Below are positions 57,350 through 64,000 of a stretch of 64,000 bases of DNA, piece after piece (the stretch's first letter is position 1; the number at the start of each line of letters is the position of its first letter). Origin of the DNA: Anaerolineales bacterium (lineage in GTDB: Bacteria > Chloroflexota > Anaerolineae > JAAEKA01); the NCBI GenBank assembly GCA_020634615.1, contig JACKBI010000001.1:1-64000 (forward strand). The letters run 5' to 3'. Under the pieces are notes generated by a model. That model was not told the DNA's origin. It did not search any database and saw nothing but the letters and a program-made list of their open reading frames with translations. Made by a program: the position numbers and the translations under genes.

Positions 57350-59377
57350 CTACTGCTGGGCCGTGTAAAACAGCTCGACCGACTGATCGCCAACGACGCC
57401 GAAAATCCGCAGACTGGCTCCTGTTATCTCGTAACCGAGCGCACCTTGCAGATCGGCAAGATAGACCGCTTCCTGCGCCATGACAGCATCATCACAAAGC
57501 AGTCCGGTGGTCGCCAGCGAATCGACGGTCAATGCCTGACCAGCCACCTGATAGCCGCCGGTGTAATCGTTGCACCCACCGTTGCCGCTGATAACGCCGT
57601 TGCTGAACAGTGCGCTCACCGGTGCGCCCGGCAGCGCATCATTCCACTGCCAATCGGTCCCTTCCAGCGAGAGCACCGGAACAGTCGGTACGGGGCTCGG
57701 CGTCGGTGTCGCCGCCGGCAAGATCTGAATTTGCTCTCTGCTGTTGCCGGTCAATCCGTTGCTGTCGGTAACGGTAAGGGAAACGGTGTAAACTCCCTGC
57801 TGGTCGTAGACGTGCTGCACGACCTGGCCAGTAGCTGCCACACCGTCGCCGAAACTCCACAGATACCCCGTCAGCGGGGTCTGTCCGCTGGATTGACTGC
57901 CGTCAAACGTCAGCGGTTGGCCCGCTACACCTTGCGCTGGCGATTCGATGACGGCCGCGGGCGGCTGTTGCGCAGGGCCAATCACAATCTGCTGGGTTGC
58001 TGTGCCTGCCAGCCCGTTGCCCGCTGTCACCACCAGCGTGATCTCGTAGGTGGCGGCCTGGGCATAAACCTTGTCAACCTGAACGCCGGTGGCCGTGGTG
58101 CCATCGCCAAAGCGCCACTCATAGCGCGCAATGCTGCCGCCAGGCGGCGGGACAGAGTTGACGGCGCTGAAGCGAAGCTGCTCACCTGCCTTGCCGGCGG
58201 TTGGACCTGAGATGACGGCCACGGGCGGCTCCTCAGGAATCAGTTGCCAGGTGAGGGCAATCTGGCCATTGCCGCTTCGCTTGCGGAACTCCACGCGCAC
58301 GGGATGCGAGCCCTGAGTCAAAGGACTGCTGTCAGCCTGCTCGAGGCGGAGCCCCTGATCGCGCCAGCTATCGATGAGTAGCTGGCCATCCAGCCAAAGT
58401 CGAACGCCCCCCTCAACGTTGAGCGAGAAACGATAGGCGCCCTGTTCGAAGAATTGATCGCGGGTCCATCGCACCGAGTAATCGTTGGGTGGAACGCCCG
58501 GCGCGGGCGCACCCGCGCCCCAGTTGAAGTTGATCTGGGGGTCGTCCTGAACGACGACAGGCTGGCCCTGCACATCAGCGTTGGCGAAATATTCGCCCTT
58601 CCAGCCGTTGAAAGTCTGAAGCGGCGTAGGCGTTGGTGTGGGCACCGGCGGCGGTGTGACTACCGGGACTGTGGACGTATTGCTGGTCTTGACCTGTTCG
58701 TCGGGCACCCAGCCCTGGTTGCCCTGGACGTTGGGCGCGCTGATCTGCCACCAGGTGCCGGCAGCGTTCTTGCCAGTCACCTGAGCAGATGTGCCTGCAG
58801 GCAGCACGCCGATCACCGGATACTGCTCAGCAGGACCGCTGCGCACACTGACGTTGGAAAGAGCGATCACGCTGGCCGGTCCCGGCGTGACGGTTACGGT
58901 TATCGTGGTACTCACGGTGGGCGTCTCAGTTGGCGAAGACCCGGACGGACCGCTGAAAAAGCGGCTGAGCAGAAGGATGGCAACAACCAGCACCACGCCA
59001 AGCCCGATGATCACGCCCACCAGCCCCCAACGCAGCCCGGTGGACTCGTCCTCGCCGGGTGGCGGATCGCCGACGCCGGCAGGGACAGTCTTTGGTTGTG
59101 GCGAAGTGGCGGCCGGCGGCGTGGTTGCGCCTGGCGGCGGCGCAACCAGCCCTACCAACAAAGCGCGGTCCGCATCATCCAATGGCAGCCTCTGAATGGC
59201 GAGGCTGTCGATGTAGCTGACCAGTTCCTGCTGCGTCAGAAAATCGATGGAAGTGTCAGCCGCCTGCTCGATCCGTGACCCGTCGCGCTGGCTGAGCTTG
59301 AAGACGGCGCGCGACGGCGTATCGTAAACGGCCAGAATGTTTTGTGGTCGGCGAAATACTTTGGGTGTGTTTTGCAT
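57350..59377 (-). CDS. membrane-anchored SH3-PA14-PKD-META protein
   Basis: 675 residues. An N-terminal cytosolic part (about 1-115), one membrane span (about 117-140), then outside domains in order: SH3b (about 170-230; NVSVRSGPAEQYPVIGVLPAG), PA14 (about 265-385; GWKGEYFANADVQG, YSVRWTRDQFF), two PKD domains (about 395-465, YEWRFGDGTTATG; about 475-550, YLWSFGDGVAATG) and a META domain (about 570-675; GTDWQWNDALPG, GGCNDYTGGYQ). No enzyme part. Likely a cell-surface sensor or adhesin; function inferred from domains only. Confidence 0.85.
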   Translation of the reverse strand: MQNTPKVFRRPQNILAVYDTPSRAVFKLSQRDGSRIEQAADTSIDFLTQQELVSYIDSLAIQRLPLDDADRALLVGLVAPPPGATTPPAATSPQPKTVPAGVGDPPPGEDESTGLRWGLVGVIIGLGVVLVVAILLLSRFFSGPSGSSPTETPTVSTTITVTVTPGPASVIALSNVSVRSGPAEQYPVIGVLPAGTSAQVTGKNAAGTWWQISAPNVQGNQGWVPDEQVKTSNTSTVPVVTPPPVPTPTPTPLQTFNGWKGEYFANADVQGQPVVVQDDPQINFNWGAGAPAPGVPPNDYSVRWTRDQFFEQGAYRFSLNVEGGVRLWLDGQLLIDSWRDQGLRLEQADSSPLTQGSHPVRVEFRKRSGNGQIALTWQLIPEEPPVAVISGPTAGKAGEQLRFSAVNSVPPPGGSIARYEWRFGDGTTATGVQVDKVYAQAATYEITLVVTAGNGLAGTATQQIVIGPAQQPPAAVIESPAQGVAGQPLTFDGSQSSGQTPLTGYLWSFGDGVAATGQVVQHVYDQQGVYTVSLTVTDSNGLTGNSREQIQILPAATPTPSPVPTVPVLSLEGTDWQWNDALPGAPVSALFSNGVISGNGGCNDYTGGYQVAGQALTVDSLATTGLLCDDAVMAQEAVYLADLQGALGYEITGASLRIFGVVGDQSVELFYTAQQ

Positions 59378-59632
59378 AGTTTTTTCTCAGAGTGAAACAA
59401 CAAACCGGAGCCACTCCGCCAGCGCATGAAACATGCATAGCCCGGAATGGCCCCGGCAATAACGTACACAAACCGGTGGATCTCAGATCATAGGTACGTA
59501 GCGAACTTACCGCACCCAGATTGTAACGGGAAGGCAGCCTCAGAACTGTCAGCCGCCGTCCAAACCGGCGGCGCGCCGGCAGTCAAAAGCGTGCGGCCGG
59601 TCTCAGCGCTGTGGACAGTTATGTCGCCAATC

Positions 59633-59887
59633 TCAATTGGTGTAATCACTCATACGCTCGCGTTCGCCGAGGGCCTGATGCTGAGCAATGTAGGAGCCCG
59701 GCTTTGCATCGCGCGTTGCGCCCCAGAACCAGAACACGGGAAGGACGAAACCTATTATTCCAAACCATTTGTAGCCCTTGCGAAACGTCACTGGAGCTAC
59801 GGTAAACAGACAGAAGATGTAGAGGAAGAAAATACATGCCGCCATGCCGCCATGAATGGCATCAAACCGGTATCCAAGAATCAACAT
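59633..59887 (-). CDS. small two-span membrane protein
   Basis: 84 residues with two hydrophobic helices (about 14-33 and 41-57), and a basic loop between. The C-terminal 25 residues are polar. AAGGAG site 9 bases upstream of ATG. I do not recognise a family. It follows the UbiB-like kinase gene by 48 bases in the same direction. The flanking region 59378-59632 holds no other gene. Confidence 0.65.
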   Translation of the reverse strand: MLILGYRFDAIHGGMAACIFFLYIFCLFTVAPVTFRKGYKWFGIIGFVLPVFWFWGATRDAKPGSYIAQHQALGERERMSDYTN

Positions 59888-59935
59888 TTGACCTTACTCC
59901 TTCGCAATAATGAATGATGGGTCGATTATGGATTG

Positions 59936-61669
59936 TCAGTCCCGCGTCGGGTCTTTGTGCCGCAACCAGCGCCACATGAGACGCAATACGACGAACAGAG
60001 CCAGTACCGTGGCAATGAAGTAGCTGAGGTAGGCAAGTTGCGTTAGTACTCCCACCAGTTGCCCGGTCAAATCAGTTAATGCTGCAACGCCAACGGCAAT
60101 GGCGGAGCCGATGATGATACCGACCAGCACGATCGCGATCACGATCAGCCGCCCCAAGCCGCTGAGCTTGGTGACCTCCTTTGACAGCTCGGAGGTATCG
60201 ACAAAAACTTCGAAGCGTCCCTTGCGGTACTGGTTCAGCCAGCCCAGCGTCGCCTCCTGGAAGGTTGGCAGTTGCTTGACAGCCTCGCGGGCGGTCATAA
60301 CAAGCTGGCGCTTGGCCTCGTCCAGGATCGCGTCTGCGTCAAAGCTCTTCATCAACAGATCGCGTACCATCCCCACCCCATCGGCAATGATGCCTCCTTC
60401 GGGGAAGAGCACTGTGGCAATCGCTTCAGCCTGCATCATCGCCTTGACTGCCATGGTGAGGTTGGGATCCAACCGCAACCCATACTGACGCAGCAAGCCG
60501 AGCCCTTCGTTGACCAACTGACCGAAATCCACCGTCTGGGCCGTGTAGGTGTAACGTCCGACCTGCCGCTCGAAGGCTTTGTAGTAGCCCTTTTCGTCCA
60601 CTACATCGACAAAGGGCGTGCTCATGTTCTTGAGAATCTGCGCCATGCCCAGAACGTCGTTCTGCTGCACCGCGATCAGCAGTTGGATGAGGTTCATGCG
60701 CTGGTTGCGGTCCAGCTCGCCAACCATACCGCAGTCGATGAACGTGATAACCCCGGTGTCCAGGTTGACCATCAGGTTGCCGGGGTGCGGATCGGCGTGG
60801 AAAAAGCCGTCGATTAGCAGTTGCTTGACAACAGCCCGCAAGGCATTTTTAGCCAACGTGGGTCGATCGAGGCCGGCTTCGTCGATCCTGGCGAGATCCG
60901 TGGCCTTGACACCTCGGATAAACTCCATGGTCAGGACGGTGGAGGTGCTGTACGCCGGGAAGATGGCCGGCACAGCCACGCCGGGAAGCTGCTCCATGCT
61001 CTTGCCGAGCCGGTAGGCGTTATAGGCCTCGTTGCCGTAGTCCAACTCGGCCAGCACGCTGGTGCTGAACTGTTCCAGCATCCCTACTAGGTCGATGGCC
61101 CTGATCTGCTCGGAGCGGTTGCTCACTACACGAGCAGCGTTCTGCATGATGCCCAGATCGGCCCGCATCTGGCGCTGGATGTGCGGCCGCTGCACCTTGA
61201 CCGCGACCGCGGTGCCGTCGTGCAGCGTGGCGCGATGCACCTGGGCCGTGGATGCCGCAGCGAAGGGCAGCGGCTCAAAGGTCGCGAATACCTCCTCCGG
61301 CGGCGCGCCAAGCTGCTCGATGATGATCTCGCGCACGACAGCCGTTTCAAAGGGGGGGACATCACTTTGCAGCTTTTCCAGCTCGATTTCCCAGTCTCGC
61401 GGGATGGTCGATGCCTGGCTGGAGACGATCTGGCCCATCTTGACGTAGGTGGGGCCAAGCTCCTCGAGCATCATGCGCATCTTCACCGGCAGAGGGATAG
61501 GCTCAACCTCGCGCGGCAGGTGCCAGGCCCATTTCTGCATCGCCAGCCGGAAGTCGCGTACCGTCTCCCAGCGGTCGAATACCGTATCCCAGCCATAGCG
61601 CAGGAGCACGTTGTAGACCTGCTGCAAGCGCAAGTTTTCCCGCATCTTGTCAAGAGTGCTGCGTTTCAT
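59936..61669 (-). CDS. UbiB/ABC1-family atypical kinase
   Basis: 577 residues. The family K-x-G-Q motif appears in LGPTYVKMGQIVSSQ; the Ala-rich nucleotide loop is PFAAASTAQVHRA; VAVKVQRPHI holds the invariant Lys; DPHPGNLMV is the catalytic loop and FIDCGMVG replaces the DFG motif. The C-terminus has two membrane spans (about 510-570). Family members support ubiquinone or other prenyl-lipid metabolism by ATPase activity. Its ATG overlaps the stop of the holin-like gene by 4 bases, so both are coupled. Confidence 0.9.
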   Translation of the reverse strand: MKRSTLDKMRENLRLQQVYNVLLRYGWDTVFDRWETVRDFRLAMQKWAWHLPREVEPIPLPVKMRMMLEELGPTYVKMGQIVSSQASTIPRDWEIELEKLQSDVPPFETAVVREIIIEQLGAPPEEVFATFEPLPFAAASTAQVHRATLHDGTAVAVKVQRPHIQRQMRADLGIMQNAARVVSNRSEQIRAIDLVGMLEQFSTSVLAELDYGNEAYNAYRLGKSMEQLPGVAVPAIFPAYSTSTVLTMEFIRGVKATDLARIDEAGLDRPTLAKNALRAVVKQLLIDGFFHADPHPGNLMVNLDTGVITFIDCGMVGELDRNQRMNLIQLLIAVQQNDVLGMAQILKNMSTPFVDVVDEKGYYKAFERQVGRYTYTAQTVDFGQLVNEGLGLLRQYGLRLDPNLTMAVKAMMQAEAIATVLFPEGGIIADGVGMVRDLLMKSFDADAILDEAKRQLVMTAREAVKQLPTFQEATLGWLNQYRKGRFEVFVDTSELSKEVTKLSGLGRLIVIAIVLVGIIIGSAIAVGVAALTDLTGQLVGVLTQLAYLSYFIATVLALFVVLRLMWRWLRHKDPTRD

Positions 61670-62403
61670 AGGGCGTTGTCTTCGCGAGTCGATGGATCTG
61701 TTGACACTGGCTCGGCAGATGTTGCCTCAACATCGCCGCCAGGGAGAGAGGGTACGTAGCCGACGGCCGCCTCAACTGCGGCAGCAGTCGGGGCTGCGCC
61801 ACCTGTTTCAGGATCGGAGTTTGCCAGGGCCGCTTGGGAGTCGGCGCCATCGGGCGACTCGACCGGAGGCGTATCTGCGACCGACATCGGATCGATATCG
61901 ACATCGGCTTCCAGAACACCCTCCTTTTCTTCCAGAATTTTGTTCAGCGCGTCACGGCCCTTGCCCTGCTTGATCAAAGAGCGCAGCTCAACGTCCTCGG
62001 CCGGTACAATGGGGATGCTGAGGCCAAACAGGGCTTCCAGAAAACTGGTAACAACGCCCAAGAGAGCGCCGCCAACAAGGGCCCAGAGTATGCTGCTGAC
62101 ATGAAACCACTCAGGGAACAAGACGGACAGGAGCCAGAGGAGCAGGGCGTTGATAAAAACGATGACGATACCGTAGGATGCGAAGATGATCTGAAATGTC
62201 AGGAACTGAATCAATGGCTTCACGATCGCGCTGAGGATCCCCAACGCGATGGATGCAATCAGCAGTATCGAGATCGACTTCTCTGCAAAGTAGATATTTG
62301 GAGTCAGAATCGCGATGACGATAAGAGAGATCGCGTAGATGGCGATGCGCATCAACATGATACGCCAGTTGAAATGGGTCAGCCAGGAAAAGCGTTTTTG
62401 CAT
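61666..62403 (-). CDS. holin-4-family membrane protein
   Basis: 245 residues. Four membrane spans in residues about 10-120 with LGILSAIVKPLIQFLTFQI and IVFINALLLWLLSVLFPEW match Phage_holin_4_2 (PF04020). An acidic, Ala/Pro-rich soluble tail (about 150-245) follows. The same domain type opens the phosphodiesterase at 48495-51182. ATG at 62403 is chosen; a frame upstream of it is open but lacks similarity. Despite the family name, chromosomal copies are not known to lyse cells. Confidence 0.8.
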   Translation of the reverse strand: MQKRFSWLTHFNWRIMLMRIAIYAISLIVIAILTPNIYFAEKSISILLIASIALGILSAIVKPLIQFLTFQIIFASYGIVIVFINALLLWLLSVLFPEWFHVSSILWALVGGALLGVVTSFLEALFGLSIPIVPAEDVELRSLIKQGKGRDALNKILEEKEGVLEADVDIDPMSVADTPPVESPDGADSQAALANSDPETGGAAPTAAAVEAAVGYVPSLPGGDVEATSAEPVSTDPSTREDNAL

Positions 62404-62504
62404 CTTATTTCGCGTGGGAACAAAAGAACGTCTCGACGACGCGGGGGATGTTGTTGATGTCATGGACGATGCTACGAACAGTCGCTATTGTAACGCCAAT
62501 GCGA

Positions 62505-63374
62505 TTAGTTGTCAACGGAAGATGCAGGCTCACGGCCCACAGCAGCCAGGATCTGATCCATGGCTGCTTCAGCCGCCGCCTCACCGGCAGCGATAGCCTC
62601 CCGCTGCCGATTGAACCCGATCAACACATCAATATCCGATGCCAGAGCGGGGCGCAGCAAAATATCGGGCGGACACTCATACAATCGCGCTTCAGTGGCC
62701 GCCGAGATCATGATCATGACAACGTGCCACAGATCGCGATAGACGCGCAAGGCGCGTTTTGGTTGCAGTGGTTCCACCACAGGCGGCTGGCCGGGCGTAT
62801 TTTGGACGAAACTTGGCAGAACGTCCACGGCGATCACCACATCGGCGCCCATCTGCCGCACCACATCGACCGGAACGTTGTTGAGCATGCCACCATCCAC
62901 CAACCGCAGCTTGCCCATCTCCACCGGCTGAAAGACGCCGGGAACGGAGATCGTAGCGCGCACCGCGTCGGCCACACGTCCGCTGTTGAGGACCACCTCG
63001 CGACCGGTGTTGAGGTCAACCGATACCAGCGAGAGTGGCCGGCGCAAATCAGAGAACTTCGTCTCCAGGCCGATGACACCTGCAATGTAATCGTAGATGC
63101 GCGCACCGCGCACCAATCCCGTCTGCGACAGGGTGACGTCAACAGACCTGAGCATGTCACCGACCCGGCTGGTGGCCTTGATCGCCTCGTCCTCCATCTG
63201 CTCGGCTGAGAGACCGACGGCGTACATCGCGCCGACCACGCCGCCCATACTGGTTCCGGCCACCAGGCGCGGGAAGATGCCCTGCCGCTCCAGCGCCTTC
63301 AGCACACCGATGTGAGCAAAGCCGCGCGCGCCGCCGCCGCCCAGTGCGATTCCAAGGACCGGGTTCTTATTCAC
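62505..63374 (-). CDS. patatin-like phospholipase
   Basis: 289 residues from GTG at 63374, chosen because it opens NPVLGIALGGGGARGFAHIGV and has an AGGAAGG site; the frame upstream shows no similarity. GGGGARG is the oxyanion hole, the nucleophile Ser is in GTSMGG, and the catalytic Asp in VDGGMLNNVPVDV, so the Ser-Asp dyad is complete. NTE/RssA-like bacterial patatins hydrolyse membrane lipids. The C-terminal LVGF-like tail is normal. Upstream of the holin-like gene. Confidence 0.9.
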   Translation of the reverse strand: MNKNPVLGIALGGGGARGFAHIGVLKALERQGIFPRLVAGTSMGGVVGAMYAVGLSAEQMEDEAIKATSRVGDMLRSVDVTLSQTGLVRGARIYDYIAGVIGLETKFSDLRRPLSLVSVDLNTGREVVLNSGRVADAVRATISVPGVFQPVEMGKLRLVDGGMLNNVPVDVVRQMGADVVIAVDVLPSFVQNTPGQPPVVEPLQPKRALRVYRDLWHVVMIMISAATEARLYECPPDILLRPALASDIDVLIGFNRQREAIAAGEAAAEAAMDQILAAVGREPASSVDN

Positions 63375-63437
63375 AAGACGCCTTCCTGCTCTTAATTGAC
63401 GGTTGAAACAATACGATCGCTCAAACGCAATGATGCC

Positions 63438-63476
63438 AAGAAAAAGGAGAGAGCTACCATAGGTAAGCCCTCTCCT
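63438..63476 (-). terminator. terminator of the HdeD-family gene
   Basis: Stem AGGAGAG / CTCTCCT with partial inner pairing around TATGG (63445-63476); the minus-strand read continues TTTTTCTTGG. Lies 36 bases past the stop at 63512. Confidence 0.7.
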
Positions 63477-63511
63477 CACACTTTCGTTGACTTCCGTTTC
63501 AGACCGGCGCG

Positions 63512-64000
63512 TTACCGCATCCGGAAAGCAACCACCAACATGAAGATGCCGCCAAAGATGAACAGAATGCCCAAGGCGATGGGCAGTGAGGCCGCAGCAA
63601 TCAACGTGTTGCCAAGGATCAGCAGACCGAACAGAATGCCAAGGACACCCATGATCGCGGCGCCCCAGCCACCGCCACGGAATGCAGCGATCAGCGCCAC
63701 GATGCCATAGATGACAGCCATAAAGCCGATCACCCAGGCGAAAGCAACGCCGACGGCAGCCGTCGTCGCCAAGGCTTCCGCCAGTGGCCTGTCATTGCCA
63801 ATGAAGCCGCTTACGATCACAAGGCCGGCCAACAGGGCGATGATGCCGATGAAGAGCCGCCATCCCCAGGCTGTACGATCACGGAACAGACTTACGAGGT
63901 CAAGGATTCCGATGATGATCCAGTAGATACCCAATGCCAGCGTCAGGGCCGCCGCGGTCTTTACTGGACTCGCCAGCAGGAAGAGACCGAGGATGATGGC
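63512..64000 (-). CDS. HdeD-family (DUF308) membrane protein, 5' end beyond right edge
   Basis: 163 codons are visible up to the window edge and the frame stays open there (reads ...ILGLFLLASPVKTAAAL before the first in-window TTG), so the true start lies outside. Four to five membrane helices with the repeat-like pattern YGIVALIAAF and LGILFGLLILGNTLIAAASLP, ending in FIFGGIFMLVVAFRMR. Glycines in helices match HdeD. The E. coli HdeD aids acid resistance; a general envelope stress role is the most one can say. Confidence 0.8.
   Translation of the reverse strand, partial: AIILGLFLLASPVKTAAALTLALGIYWIIIGILDLVSLFRDRTAWGWRLFIGIIALLAGLVIVSGFIGNDRPLAEALATTAAVGVAFAWVIGFMAVIYGIVALIAAFRGGGWGAAIMGVLGILFGLLILGNTLIAAASLPIALGILFIFGGIFMLVVAFRMR

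Noticed and set aside
1..64000. tRNA or rRNA genes
   Set aside because: No cloverleaf with a GTTCGAAT-type T-arm and no rRNA-like conserved stretch noticed by eye; a covariance-model scan would be needed to exclude a divergent tRNA.

Overview
This GC-rich window looks like a chromosomal piece of an anaerobic bacterium of the phylum Chloroflexota (Anaerolineae/Caldilineae-like). The reasons are a bacterial-type Wood-Ljungdahl (CODH/acetyl-CoA synthase) cluster together with secreted proteins built from META, PA14, PKD, LysM and NBR1-like Ig domains joined by Pro/Thr linkers. The lineage is an inference from gene content; no rRNA, tRNA, CRISPR array, insertion sequence or phage integrase was seen.

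Layout. 1-5.2 kb (minus): tandem-ATPase ABC protein, molybdopterin-dehydrogenase FAD subunit, chorismate synthase and a membrane glycosyltransferase cut by the left edge, closely spaced like an operon. 5.4-8.8 kb: GC-rich repeats, a possible leaderless coiled-coil mini-protein, an ABC exporter and a SAM methyltransferase. 9.1-12.0 kb (plus): sugar-phosphate genes pgi, rpiB and rpe, closed by a terminator. 12.0-15.5 kb (plus): a Fur/PerR-type regulator with a strong promoter and Fur-box-like palindrome, followed by a P1B-4 metal-efflux ATPase and a DUF2892 protein. 15.5-18.3 kb (minus): a PLP ammonia-lyase, a mutarotase-like protein and a type II toxin-antitoxin pair.

18.3-34.2 kb (minus) is the centrepiece: the carbonyl branch of the Wood-Ljungdahl pathway. 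In transcription order it reads MerR-HTH/HMA-fold regulator, cooS, acsB, a CBS-domain protein, acsD, an Nfu-like protein, acsC, acsV, a CooC-type ATPase, three unrelated small genes, acsE, a MetV-MetF fusion, and a second CooC. Together they take methyl-THF (made by MetF, moved by AcsE to the AcsCD corrinoid protein, kept active by AcsV) and CO (made by CooS, whose nickel site is matured by CooC) to acetyl-CoA on AcsB. A PAS-LuxR regulator with a Cys-rich PAS loop lies just upstream.

35.4-40.7 kb (plus) is housekeeping: hisS, nadK, a TPR/zinc-finger membrane protein, recN. 40.9-59.4 kb (minus) encodes an envelope and secreted set: several META-domain proteins, PA14, LysM, an extracellular-solute-binding lipoprotein, a holin-domain/phosphodiesterase fusion, a RibD-like reductase and a P2-type cation ATPase. 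59.6-64 kb (minus): a small membrane protein, a UbiB-type kinase, a holin-4-type membrane protein, a patatin-like lipase and an HdeD-family protein cut by the right edge.

The most unusual non-coding signal is a family of spacers between 11 and 39 kb. Many are built from short degenerate words reiterated on one arm and again, as reverse complement, on the other. Each spacer uses its own word, and the arm often runs into the stop codon of the upstream gene.
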